From Schlegelella_A sp035995885 (lineage in GTDB: Bacteria; Pseudomonadota; Gammaproteobacteria; Burkholderiales; Burkholderiaceae_C), in contig DASYKC010000196.1 in the NCBI GenBank assembly GCA_035995885.1, positions 1 to 64,000 of the forward strand: a DNA stretch of 64,000 bases, given 5' to 3'. Shown piece by piece: positions 34,382 to 42,892 of this stretch; within the stretch, counting starts at the first letter, position 1; every line of letters begins with the position of its first letter. The position numbers and the translations under genes are program-made. Under the pieces are notes generated by a model that saw nothing but the letters and a program-made list of their open reading frames with translations, was not told the origin of the DNA and made no database searches.

Positions 34382-36697
34382 TCAGCGAACGCCCGCCACC
34401 GTTGTCGACCCCGAGACCTCGACGTAAATCGGGTTGCTGTAGAACCACAGGTCGGACCAGGCGGCGACGTCGTACGCGGCTGCCTTGCCGGTGTACGCCG
34501 GCGTGTTGCCCGACGCCGGGATCGTCACCGTCGGCAGGTGCGCCGGACAGCCGTCGATGGCAGTGCCGGTGTACGTGCTGCCCGCGGGGATGACCGTCGT
34601 CTGCACCGCCGTGCACGGGATCCGCAGTCGGGACGGGTTGCTGGCGTTGGTGTAGACGTCTGACAGCGGGTTGCCGTCGGCATCGGTTTCGAAGGGCACG
34701 CTCGCCGGCAGGTTGCTGCCGCGCAAGCGGACGTACTGCGAGGCAGAAACCGCCGCAATGCGGTACGTCATCTTCAGGAACGTCGTGCTGTCGACGCCTG
34801 ACTGGACCTGCGTCCACGGCGTCACGGCGCTGCCGTTGAACGTCTTGATCACTGCGGCGCTGGTGTTCTTCGCCGCCGCCGGAACGACCGCGAGGCCTGC
34901 GGTGGTTCCATCGGCGCGCAGCCAGTCGGTGTTGCGAGGCCATTCGCCAGCGTAGTCGGGTGCCCCTGGGGTTCGGTAGCCGGTCACCATGCCGCGGATC
35001 AGGTCGATGTGATCGAGCACCGGTGCGTTGATCGGCCGGCTGATGCCCACCTGCAGCAGCGAAGGATTCGGGAAGTTGTAAGGCGAGTAGTTGGTTCCCG
35101 TGGGGTCGCGCACGACGATGCTCACGACGATTTCCGCGCCTGGCCTGACCTTGAGCTTCTCGCCCATCGTGGCGCAGCCAGCGACATCGATGTCGGTGTT
35201 GTTCGTCGCTGCCGCAACGGCGATCGCCTCGACAGCGGCGCTGGTCCGCGCCCCCGGCCCGGGGTACGACGCGCAGGCCACGAATGCTAGGCGGTCGATC
35301 AGCTGGCCGCTCGCGGCGAAGTTGTTGCCGGTGCGCAGGCCGTCGACGATCGTCTGCGGCCGGAGCTTGTCGCTGCCGTTGCGCACCATGGTGTAGTTGC
35401 GCTGGTACTCGCCCGGCAAGAAGTCCTGGCTCGTGCGCCGGTCGTCGGGACCGAAGCTGCCGCGGTTGTGCCAGTCGGAACTGGCGAAGAACCAGAAGTT
35501 ACGGCCTTCGCCGAGCAACGCGTCCCACACGCCGCCGACCTGCGCGCCGTAGACGCCGGTGCCGCCGTAGGTCGTGCCACCCACCGAGTCGACGTTGATC
35601 GCGCTGCCGACGAAGCCGTTGCGCAACACCGCGTACTCGCCGCGATCGGAAGAGGCGCCATGACCCGGCTGAGTCTCGAAGCCGAAGGCGACGTTTGGCG
35701 CCGCATTGTTGAAGTTACGCAGATGCTCGACGTTGTAGCCGTTGTTGCTGTCCGGGTTGAACGGGCCGGCGCGTTCCAGGTGCGCGGGAACGTAGTAGCT
35801 GGCGTTCGGATGATTGACGACCATCCACTTCACGGCTTCAAGCGTCTTCAGGTGGCCCTTCGTGCCGACACCGCTGCCGACGCCGCTGCCGGCCGGAATG
35901 AGCTTCTGCGCGATCGCGCTCCAGCTCGGGTCGGCTTCGTTGGCGCTGCCCGGAACGGCGCACGTCCAGCTGTTGCCGATGGCGCCGCCCACGGTGGTGT
36001 TGCCGCGGCTCGTGTCGGTGTCGGCGCGGTCGAAGCAATATTCCCATTGCGCGAGCGCCGTGCCGCTCCCGAGCGGCGTGTAGCGGCTGCCGTTGGCGTC
36101 GTAGTGGGGCGCGGTCGGCAGTGTCGCGGTGTCGAGCGCGGCCGGAATCTGGCCGGTGATGACCGACATCGACGAGTGCTCGTGGCCGGCGACGACCGAC
36201 TCGATGCCCAGGAAGAGCGGCACGTTCTTGAATGCGTTGAGGTACTCGATCAGCGGGTACTGGAACTCCTGGATCGATTGCCAGCGCCACATGTTCTGGT
36301 TCGGCGACGTGCCGGATACCAGGCCTTTCGGTTGTACCGGCGGCGTTGTGTTCTGCCACGTCGTCGTCGGGCCCTGGCCGGTAAACGGATAGACCGGCGT
36401 ATCGAGAGAGGCATCTTCCGTCAGCGTGCAATTCCTATTGCCGTTGCCGCCGTGGCCGGCTTGCACGAACCAGTCGAGGCCAAACGTTCCGTCGCTGCGA
36501 TCCGTCGCCTTCTTGACCAGCTTCTGCATCGAGATCGAGCCGTCGGAGCAGGTCGTGTGGTTGTGGAAGTCGCCGGCCACGTACTTGCCGGGCGTCTTGG
36601 CGGCCGAGGCCAGTGTGGGTGCGGTGGCTAGACCACTGCTGCCGATGGCCGCGACTGCGGCAAGGGCGACCTGGCTTTTGCTGAATCGAAATGCCAT
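34382..36697 (-). CDS. PHP-superfamily metal-dependent phosphoesterase-like protein, exported
   Basis: Protein of 771 aa with a signal peptide (VALAAVAAIGSSGLATAPT). The mature part starts with YVAGDFHNHTTCSDGS; His45, His47 and Asp52 give the first PHP metal motif, and later FFASSDWHNRGSFG supplies further metal residues. The long central and C-terminal regions are specific to this subgroup, resembling DUF3604-type secreted PHP proteins. The start at 36697 has AGAGGAG upstream. The reaction is likely hydrolysis of a phosphoester outside the cytoplasm; the substrate is unknown. It is the first gene of the leftward set down to 28853. Confidence 0.8.
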   Translation of the reverse strand: MAFRFSKSQVALAAVAAIGSSGLATAPTLASAAKTPGKYVAGDFHNHTTCSDGSISMQKLVKKATDRSDGTFGLDWFVQAGHGGNGNRNCTLTEDASLDTPVYPFTGQGPTTTWQNTTPPVQPKGLVSGTSPNQNMWRWQSIQEFQYPLIEYLNAFKNVPLFLGIESVVAGHEHSSMSVITGQIPAALDTATLPTAPHYDANGSRYTPLGSGTALAQWEYCFDRADTDTSRGNTTVGGAIGNSWTCAVPGSANEADPSWSAIAQKLIPAGSGVGSGVGTKGHLKTLEAVKWMVVNHPNASYYVPAHLERAGPFNPDSNNGYNVEHLRNFNNAAPNVAFGFETQPGHGASSDRGEYAVLRNGFVGSAINVDSVGGTTYGGTGVYGAQVGGVWDALLGEGRNFWFFASSDWHNRGSFGPDDRRTSQDFLPGEYQRNYTMVRNGSDKLRPQTIVDGLRTGNNFAASGQLIDRLAFVACASYPGPGARTSAAVEAIAVAAATNNTDIDVAGCATMGEKLKVRPGAEIVVSIVVRDPTGTNYSPYNFPNPSLLQVGISRPINAPVLDHIDLIRGMVTGYRTPGAPDYAGEWPRNTDWLRADGTTAGLAVVPAAAKNTSAAVIKTFNGSAVTPWTQVQSGVDSTTFLKMTYRIAAVSASQYVRLRGSNLPASVPFETDADGNPLSDVYTNASNPSRLRIPCTAVQTTVIPAGSTYTGTAIDGCPAHLPTVTIPASGNTPAYTGKAAAYDVAAWSDLWFYSNPIYVEVSGSTTVAGVR

Positions 36698-36934
36698 CGA
36701 ACTGCTCCTCTGCGTTCTGGTGATTGGGGCACCGCCGAGATTCGCACCGAAGGCGATGGGCAAGCGGTGTCAGCGATCCTAGGCAGGGGGCGTGACGGCT
36801 TCATGACCACGAGTCCGAAATTGCCCGTGCCGAATTCATGAAGATGTCTTGATCGACTCCTACTATTTCTCCGTGCCGTCGTGCGGCAGCGCGCTGTCCG
36901 CGCTGCGCCGATCGGCCGTACATGGAGATTCACG

Positions 36935-37582
36935 ATGAAGTTGCTTCCTGTCGCCGCTGCTGTCGCGCTGTTGGCCTCCTCTTCCGCATTCGCGGCCTCG
37001 TCGTTCCTGGTCGACTTCGAACGAAGCTGGGACTACGCCAATGGCGACGTGAACGGCTATTACGCAGGAGGCACCGCCGCCGACGGGGCGAGCGGCAGCA
37101 ACCTCGGCGTGTCGTTCGTCAACGTCTCCGGCTTGTCGAACGACGCGAGCTTCACGTACTACACCGGCGCCCCGTCCATGCTCGGCACCGCGTACGCGCA
37201 CACGTTCTCGCCTGAAGACCGCGCGTTCATGAACGTCGCCGGCGGCGTCGACAGTGCGCTGTCCTTCTTCTACTCCAGCCCGCTGAGCATCCTTGGCGCC
37301 GTCCGTGCCTATTCCGGCCTGAACGGAACCGGCACACTCCTCGGCACGTTCAACCTCGCCGCCAACGCCAGCAACGCCTATGACGCGTGGACGCCCGTGA
37401 CCTTCGCGTTCAGCGGGCTGGCGCGATCCTTCGACCTGACCGGCGGCGCCAACGTGGTCGGCATTGACAACATCTCAGCGGCGGTGACGGCTGTGCCGGA
37501 GCCGAGCACCGTGATGCTCATGTTGGCAGGCGGCGCCGCAATGCTGCGTGTGGTGACGCGCCGGCGCAAGAACGAGGCATGA
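36935..37582 (+). CDS. PEP-CTERM sorting domain protein
   Basis: Protein of 215 aa with a signal peptide (VAAAVALLASSSAFAAS), a beta-rich Asn/Gly/Ser body with FDNISxxV-like end (GIDNISAAVTAVPEPST), and the C-terminal PEP-CTERM signal: VPEPSTVMLM, hydrophobic helix, then RRRKNEA. Exosortase removes such tails in bacteria that make extracellular polysaccharide. No exosortase is in the window. GGAG stands before the start. It is divergent from the PHP gene with a 237-base gap, so the two may share a control region. Its specific role is unknown. Confidence 0.9.
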   Translation: MKLLPVAAAVALLASSSAFAASSFLVDFERSWDYANGDVNGYYAGGTAADGASGSNLGVSFVNVSGLSNDASFTYYTGAPSMLGTAYAHTFSPEDRAFMNVAGGVDSALSFFYSSPLSILGAVRAYSGLNGTGTLLGTFNLAANASNAYDAWTPVTFAFSGLARSFDLTGGANVVGIDNISAAVTAVPEPSTVMLMLAGGAAMLRVVTRRRKNEA

Positions 37583-37764
37583 CTTGCGGGCCCGACTCAC
37601 CTGAGGGACGCGGCCCCTCGGATTGCTAGGTCGCGCCGTTGGTGAGCGCGGTGGAGGCACCCTCGCCCGCCTTGTCACGACCGCTTTCGACGCCACCCAG
37701 AGCGGTCCCTTGGTTCTGAGAGGAAGCGGTCGCTCCACCCGACAGCGAGCTGCTGCCGAGCCCG

Positions 37765-37990
37765 TCAGAGAAGGAACGCGGCCGCTGCGACTGCGGTCGG
37801 CGCGAGCGCCCCAGCAGCAACTCGCCCGCCCCGATCACTCGTCTTCGAAGCCGCGCTTCAGCAGCGCGACGCCAGCCGGAGTAGGCGCGTTCGCGATGAT
37901 TGTCAGACCGCCGCCCGCCACCGCACCGGCGACCAGCACGTACTTCGACTCGTCAGTGATGCCTGTGATCAGCGAGCCCAGATCGACTTG
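37765..37990 (-). pseudogene. C-terminal remnant of a putative Na+/H+ antiporter
   Basis: Leftward translation gives LGSLITGITDESKYVLVAG then GGGLTIIANAPTPAG, the end block of the putative Na+/H+ antiporter family (PF07399 type). After GFEDE a stop occurs at 37835, but shifting by one base continues with AGALAPTAVAAAAFLL and a stop at 37765, exactly the expected family ending. The N-terminal 350 or so residues are missing. It is a truncated and frameshifted relic. Confidence 0.65.
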
Positions 37991-38202
37991 CCCGACAGCA
38001 ATGGCATCGAGCTCACCCGTGTGACGGGCCACAGCGACAAGGATGCCGTCATGGGCAGCCTCGGAAAGCCGCGCCCATGCAGTCCAACGTCCAGACCGCT
38101 GGTCCGGCGGCCGGCAATCGAGACGGGATGTTGGACGAGCTGGCTTGAGCCGCATGTCCGGCTGGGCTGTCAGACTCCGCCGAAGAGGTCAGACGAATTG
38201 AA

Positions 38203-38463
38203 CTAGTCCAAGGCTGCGAAGTTCGTCGGAAGCGCCAGTTGATCGTGCGCAGCGTTAGCGTCGACCCAAGCGATCGCCGCGGTCAGCGCCCGTTCGTTCG
38301 CCTCCGCTTCTGTCGGGAAAGTCTCCAGATCGAGAAATCTCTGCGAGCGAGCACGGGTCCCGTCCAGCGCCATGATGGCGATTCTCGACCGATATCGTCC
38401 CCCCTCCGTCATCGTTGATGCACCCGCAAACGTGTAGCCCTTGTAGATTCCCCTCGCGCTCAC
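38203..38463 (-). CDS. Small conserved hypothetical protein
   Basis: Protein of 86 aa: GIYKGYTFAGASTMTEGGRY, RSRIAIMALDG, RFLDLETFPTEAEANERA, then a helix ending in a hydrophobic tail. The order of strands and one long helix suggests a small alpha/beta fold. It starts with GTG at 38463, five bases after GGAGG, a strong ribosome site. I recognise the general pattern from other Burkholderiales genomes but no function. It stands alone between the antiporter relic and another small gene. Confidence 0.7.
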   Translation of the reverse strand: MSARGIYKGYTFAGASTMTEGGRYRSRIAIMALDGTRARSQRFLDLETFPTEAEANERALTAAIAWVDANAAHDQLALPTNFAALD

Positions 38464-38621
38464 TCACACCTCCGACTTCGTAGTGGCGATTCTGTGCGAT
38501 GCGAGCTCTCAGACGCATGCCTTTCATGATCACGGTTTCGCGGTTCGGCACGATTGCACAAGCGGGCTTGAGAGCCATGCGGGGAACATGGCATGGCGAA
38601 CGCTAGAGTCAGTGCAAAGTC

Positions 38622-38864
38622 CTACGACGTTGTGTCATCCTTCTGCTGGCGACCCTTTTCGATCTCTCCAGGTTGTGTCGGCCAGCGATCCCATGTGACC
38701 TGAGCAGCGACACGAGGGTCTCTGCGTTCACCAGCGTCGTACTGTTCCTCGCCGAGCGTCATCAGCAGACGCATCGGGCCGGGCGCGCCAAGGTTGGCAA
38801 GATGGGCTGCGAAGTCTTGGACCCAGAGGAAGCGGTCAAAGGTCGAAGGATCGTGGGCAGTCAT
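38622..38864 (-). CDS. Possible small hypothetical protein
   Basis: Protein of 80 aa starting MTAHDPSTFDRFLWVQDFAA, with RLLMTLGEEQYDAGERRDP and QVTWDRWP. The amino-acid choice is protein-like and acidic, unlike the arginine-rich shadow frames nearby. The ATG at 38864 has no clear ribosome site, and the frame continues upstream to 38987, so the start is uncertain. Function unknown. It lies just downstream of the hydroxyacid dehydrogenase gene and may be carried on its transcript. Confidence 0.5.
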   Translation of the reverse strand: MTAHDPSTFDRFLWVQDFAAHLANLGAPGPMRLLMTLGEEQYDAGERRDPRVAAQVTWDRWPTQPGEIEKGRQQKDDTTS

Positions 38865-38931
38865 ACCAGGACGCCGCTGGGGGCGAACGCAGCTGACACG
38901 AAGCGATCCATCTGACAGATGCGCTGCTCGA

Positions 38932-39972
38932 CTAGCGATCCGCGACAGCAGGTCGAACCTCAGGCTGTTGCGCCGGGCTCTCGCCACTCGGTTCGCCGCC
39001 GGCCATGCGGCGTCGCGGCCAGACCTCCGGCGCGACCAGCCACGCAGGCAGGCGATCGTTCAGCACCTCAAGCACCTGCTCGACGCAGCGCAGCGCGGTC
39101 TCTCGCAGCGCTTCTTCGGTGGAGCCGGCGCTGTGCGGCGTCAGAACGACGTTGTCGAGCGCGATGAGCGGTGAAGATGGCGACATCGGCTCCTCGGCGA
39201 GGACATCGAGGCCGGCGCCAAACAGGCGGCCATTGCGAAGCGCGTCGATGAGCGCCGCCTCATCGATCAGGCCGCCGCGCGAGGTGTTGACAACAATTGC
39301 CGTCGGCTTGAGCAAGGCCAAGGCGGCGGCGTCGAGCGTGTGGCGCGAGTCGGCACGCAACGGACGGTGCAGCGAGACGACGTCGGCGACCGCCAGCAGC
39401 TCCGCGAGAGTCGCCGCCCGGCGTGCACCGGCCGCGGCCACCGCTTCGTCTTCGGCGCGCGGCGACCAAACGACGACGTTCATGCCGAAGGCAGCGGCGA
39501 GCCTGGCGACGCGCTGGCCAGTGCGACCGTAGCCGACGATCCCGAGCGTCCTGCCGCCCAGCGAGAACGTGACGTGGTCCCGCTTGAAGCCCGTGTCGGC
39601 GCACCGCGTCGCGGCGTCGGCCCGAACGGCGCGACGCGCCGTCGCGAGCATGAGCATCAGCGCGTGCTCGGCGACCGCATCCACGTTGCTGTTCGGCGTG
39701 TTGACGACGGCGATCCCCATCGCCGTCGCGTGCGCGACGTCCACGGCGTCGGTGCCGGTTCCATGGTTGCCGATGACGACCAGGCGCGGCGCCGCGTCGA
39801 TGGCCTGCCTGGGCAAGGCATTGCGCACGATGATCGCGTCGACTGCCGCGGTCTCGCGCGGAATCGACGTGAGGTCGGGCGCCGACGCGTACCGCACCTC
39901 GACGCCGGAGGCGGCGAGCAAGTCGGTGCCAGCGGCGTGGATGGGCTCGGCGATCAGACAGATGCGGGGCAT
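38932..39972 (-). CDS. D-2-hydroxyacid dehydrogenase, NAD-dependent
   Basis: Protein of 346 aa of the D-isomer 2-hydroxyacid dehydrogenase family. The Rossmann loop is LGIVGYGRTGQRVARL; the catalytic arginine is in VVNTSRGGLIDEAAL, the glutamate in LDVLAEEPMS and the histidine in LTPHSAGST. It likely interconverts a 2-oxoacid and its D-hydroxyacid. It is last in the leftward arm that starts with the LigB-type dioxygenase, so it may act on a ring-cleavage product. The C-terminal ~25 residues (GGEPSGESPAQQPE) are an unusual polar extension. Confidence 0.88.
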   Translation of the reverse strand: MPRICLIAEPIHAAGTDLLAASGVEVRYASAPDLTSIPRETAAVDAIIVRNALPRQAIDAAPRLVVIGNHGTGTDAVDVAHATAMGIAVVNTPNSNVDAVAEHALMLMLATARRAVRADAATRCADTGFKRDHVTFSLGGRTLGIVGYGRTGQRVARLAAAFGMNVVVWSPRAEDEAVAAAGARRAATLAELLAVADVVSLHRPLRADSRHTLDAAALALLKPTAIVVNTSRGGLIDEAALIDALRNGRLFGAGLDVLAEEPMSPSSPLIALDNVVLTPHSAGSTEEALRETALRCVEQVLEVLNDRLPAWLVAPEVWPRRRMAGGEPSGESPAQQPEVRPAVADR

Positions 39973-39985
39973 GCGTCTCCGCTTC

Positions 39986-40957
39986 TCACGCGGCGCGCGA
40001 CTGATTCATGGCGCGCTCGATGCGGTCAAGAAGGTGCATTGCCGGCAGCACCGCCTCGGCATCGCAGCTCGGTTTCGCGCCGCTCCGCAACGCATCGATG
40101 AAGGCGCGATCCTGGGCCTCGAATGCCGGAGGCGCATGTTCTCCCAGCGCGACGACCGCGCCGTCGCCGTCCTTGATGTCGTCGCGGAACACGTGGTACG
40201 TGCCTTCCTCGCCGATGTAGCGATAGAAGCCGCCGAACGGACCCTTGTGATTGAACGAGAGCGCCATGGTCACCAGCGTGCCCGAGCGGCGCGCTCGCAT
40301 CCCGATCGACATGTCCATGGCGATGCCGAGCTCGGGGTGCATCGGCCCTTGCGATGCCCAGACATCGAACTCCTCGCCATCGAGCAGCCAAGCCGCCAGG
40401 TCGACCGAATGGCAGGCGTGATGCCACAGCAGGTGATCGGTCCAGCTGCGCGGCTGGCCGAACATGTTCAGGTTGCTCCGACGCATGAAATACGTTTCGA
40501 CGACCAGGTGCTGGAGATGGAAATCGCCAGCGCGCAGGCGCTCGCGCAGATGGCGGTGTGGCGCCGCGAAGCGGCGCGTGTGCGCGACCATGACCGGCAC
40601 GCCGCTTCGACGCTGTGCGACAGCGACCCGCTCGGCACCGGCCAGCGTGAGCGAGACGGGAATTTCGACCAATGCGGGCTTGCCCGCTTCCACGGCCTGC
40701 ACGGCGTGCAGCTCGTGGAGACCGGAAGGCGAAGCGATGACCAGGGCATCGATGTCGTCGTCCTGGAGGCAATCCGCGAGGTCGGACGAACACCTGGGAA
40801 TGCGCCACTCGGAAGCGAAGGCCGCGCCCGCGTCCACGTCGCCGGCCACCAATGCGGCGATGCGAACTGCTGGCAAGCCCGACAGGACACCGGCATGCAC
40901 GCGCCCCATGGCGCCTTCGCCGACGAGGCCAATGCGAAGCTCGCGGAGCGGGCTCAC
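39986..40957 (-). CDS. Gfo/Idh/MocA oxidoreductase, LigC-like
   Basis: Protein of 323 aa. It has an N-terminal Rossmann domain (LRIGLVGEGAMGRVHAGVL) and a central VEIPVSLTLAGAE in the place of the usual EKP motif, then the alpha/beta substrate domain with HHACHSVDLAAWLLDGEEF. Beside a LigB-type dioxygenase the best analogue is LigC, 4-carboxy-2-hydroxymuconate-6-semialdehyde dehydrogenase of the protocatechuate 4,5-cleavage pathway; this is inference from family plus neighbour. It starts with GTG overlapping the hydrolase stop (GTGA). The altered EKP motif (EIP) is notable because its lysine is usually catalytic, but LigC-type proteins vary here. Confidence 0.85.
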   Translation of the reverse strand: MSPLRELRIGLVGEGAMGRVHAGVLSGLPAVRIAALVAGDVDAGAAFASEWRIPRCSSDLADCLQDDDIDALVIASPSGLHELHAVQAVEAGKPALVEIPVSLTLAGAERVAVAQRRSGVPVMVAHTRRFAAPHRHLRERLRAGDFHLQHLVVETYFMRRSNLNMFGQPRSWTDHLLWHHACHSVDLAAWLLDGEEFDVWASQGPMHPELGIAMDMSIGMRARRSGTLVTMALSFNHKGPFGGFYRYIGEEGTYHVFRDDIKDGDGAVVALGEHAPPAFEAQDRAFIDALRSGAKPSCDAEAVLPAMHLLDRIERAMNQSRAA

Positions 40958-41745
40958 CTCAGCGCGACACCAGCGCTCGCGATCCAGCCGAGTACCGTGT
41001 CGTTGAAGGCCACGGGCGTCTCGAAGTAGGCCGAGTGGCCGGCCTGGGGCAACTCCACGAAGCTCGAGCCGGGCGTTGCGAGCTGCGCCGCCTTCACCTC
41101 CGCCGGCGGGAAGAGCACGTCCTCCTCGCCGACGACGAAGAGCAGCGGGACCTTGGTCGCGGCGAGGTCCGCGAGGGTGTGTTTTTCGCCCACGCCGGGC
41201 AGAGTGCGGACGTTGTAGCGGTTGAAGCTCGCCAGCGCGGTGTAGAGAGTGGCCAGGGCCGGATGCGCGGCAACGAAGGTCGGGCCGAGGACGCGCTGCA
41301 CCTGCGTCAGCGACGCGTTTCGTTCGGTGAGCACGGCCATGCGCTCGCTGAGGGGCGCCGGCAGCGACAGGCCGACGAGGGTGTCGGCCAGGACCAGGGC
41401 CGCGACGCGCTGCGGATGCCGGCACGTGTAGCCGGCAGCGGTGCCGCCACCCATCGATTGCGCGACCAGCACGGCGCGATCGACCTCGACGGCGTCGAGG
41501 ACGGCGGCGAGGTCGTCGATGAAGCGGTCGCGGCCAGCGTTCTCGGTGTCGGAGGAATTGCCGAAGCCGCGCGCGTCGACGACGAGCAGGCGATGGCCGG
41601 TGCGCCAAGCCGTGACCTGATAGAACCAGCTGGCGTGGTTGCCGCCGACGCCGTGCAGCAGCACCAGCGTCGGCCGTCCGGGCGCCGGCGTGTCGTCGTA
41701 GAGCTCGTAGTAGAGCGTCGAGGCGCCAACCTGGAGAGTGCTCAT
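40954..41745 (-). CDS. Alpha/beta hydrolase (ring-cleavage or lactone hydrolase type)
   Basis: Protein of 263 aa. The oxyanion loop is LLHGVGGNHASW; the nucleophile serine is in VAQSMGGGTAAG, the acid in VGEEDVLFPP and the histidine in AGHSAYFE. It resembles 3-oxoadipate enol-lactonases and meta-cleavage-product hydrolases. Its ATG overlaps the dioxygenase stop by four bases, and the LigC-like gene overlaps its own stop, so the three are tightly coupled. I infer that it hydrolyses the ring-cleavage product or its lactone. Confidence 0.88.
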   Translation of the reverse strand: MSTLQVGASTLYYELYDDTPAPGRPTLVLLHGVGGNHASWFYQVTAWRTGHRLLVVDARGFGNSSDTENAGRDRFIDDLAAVLDAVEVDRAVLVAQSMGGGTAAGYTCRHPQRVAALVLADTLVGLSLPAPLSERMAVLTERNASLTQVQRVLGPTFVAAHPALATLYTALASFNRYNVRTLPGVGEKHTLADLAATKVPLLFVVGEEDVLFPPAEVKAAQLATPGSSFVELPQAGHSAYFETPVAFNDTVLGWIASAGVALR

Positions 41746-42737
41746 TCGTCGCGCCAGGTGGCAAAGGCCATCGCGCAACCGGTGCCCGCGGGGCTCCGAT
41801 AGCACGGGATGTAGTCGATCAGTTGCATGTTCTTCATCGGCGCAACTGCGCCGGCGAGCACCGACCAGCAACGAAACTCCGAATTGCCCGACTGGAGCTT
41901 TTCGAGCGGCAGCGCGGCGTGGCCGCTCTCGCCGCCACGAGCCATCAGAGAGAGGAACTCGCGGTCAAAGGCCTCGTCGACCACGAAATGACTGAGGCCG
42001 CCGGTGGCGACCACCGCCACCCGCAGATCCTCGGCCCAGCCCTCGACACATTCGCGCAGCGCCGCGCCGAGGCGATAGGCGCGCCGCGGCGTGATCTGGT
42101 TGGGCGGATAGTAGGTGTTGATGCTCACGGGAATGACGGGGAAGACTTTGTCGGCCGTCATCTTGTAGAAGAAGTAGCCGAAGGAGTGGCTCATGCCCTG
42201 CCCCGGCCCGTAGTGCTGCGAGTGGGAAACGTCGAAGTCGCGCTCCATCAGGTCGCCAATCAGACGCTTGGCGAGCCCGCTCGCGACCGGATAGTCGCGC
42301 TCCTCTTGCGGGTACCACGAGTCGGCCTTCAGGCTCGGGTCGTATTTCCACTTCATGATGCCCTGCGGCTTGTAGGGCAGAGAGTCGCCCCAGTAGACCG
42401 AGATGGCGGGCATGTTGTCGTCGCGGAAGACCTCCTTGTGGTCGTCGCCGATGATCAGCACGACGTCAGGGTCGGCCTCGCGCAGCACGTCGCGGATCTT
42501 TGCGATCGCACTCTGATTGTCTTCATGGCGGTGCTGCAGCACCGCGACGTCGATCTCCGCATCGATGCCGGCGGGTGCCTTGGCGAGCAGCTCGTCGTAG
42601 GTCACCCGGTTGCCGTCGAGGTCGTGAAGGGCATGACGGTTGACGTCGTCGGTGCCGGCGCGCGCGAGCCAGGCCCCCGGCTCCATGAGGAGCGTGGGGC
42701 TGTGCGACGAGCCCACGCCCAGAACGATTCGTGCCAC
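41742..42737 (-). CDS. Class III extradiol ring-cleavage dioxygenase, LigB type
   Basis: Protein of 331 aa starting with GTG (VARIVLGVGSSHSPTLL); the histidine of SSHSP is an iron ligand of LigB-like enzymes. Other conserved blocks are LIIGDDHKEVF, GPGQGMSHSFGYFFY and VATGGLSHFVVDEAFD, the last carrying the catalytic histidine. It is longer than LigB (~300 aa) and similar in size to single-chain enzymes of the 3-O-methylgallate/gallate dioxygenase type, which need no separate small subunit. CAGGAA precedes the start. It is the first gene of the arm divergent from the LysR gene. Confidence 0.88.
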   Translation of the reverse strand: MARIVLGVGSSHSPTLLMEPGAWLARAGTDDVNRHALHDLDGNRVTYDELLAKAPAGIDAEIDVAVLQHRHEDNQSAIAKIRDVLREADPDVVLIIGDDHKEVFRDDNMPAISVYWGDSLPYKPQGIMKWKYDPSLKADSWYPQEERDYPVASGLAKRLIGDLMERDFDVSHSQHYGPGQGMSHSFGYFFYKMTADKVFPVIPVSINTYYPPNQITPRRAYRLGAALRECVEGWAEDLRVAVVATGGLSHFVVDEAFDREFLSLMARGGESGHAALPLEKLQSGNSEFRCWSVLAGAVAPMKNMQLIDYIPCYRSPAGTGCAMAFATWRDE

Positions 42738-42788
42738 GGTTTGGTTCCTGTCTTCGTCCGGAAATCGTACGAACCGACAGCTCAGCGG

Positions 42789-42818
42789 ACAAACGATTTG
42801 TGGCCCGGGCATGCATGA
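42789..42818. promoter_or_regulatory. Shared two-part operator, copy 1
   Basis: A 13-bp palindrome ACAAACGATTTGT (42789-42801) is followed after nine bases by ATGCATGA (42811-42818). The same two parts with identical spacing recur at 58812-58841. It lies between the divergent dioxygenase and LysR genes, 52 bases from the former start and 75 from the latter, where a LysR-type regulator would bind. Regulation is inferred. Confidence 0.65.
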
Positions 42819-42892
42819 CTAGACTTCATGCGTGGCCCGAAATATGCTCTCTTCGCCCTCTCCTTTTCGAGCAATCTCGCCTTTCTCTCTCG

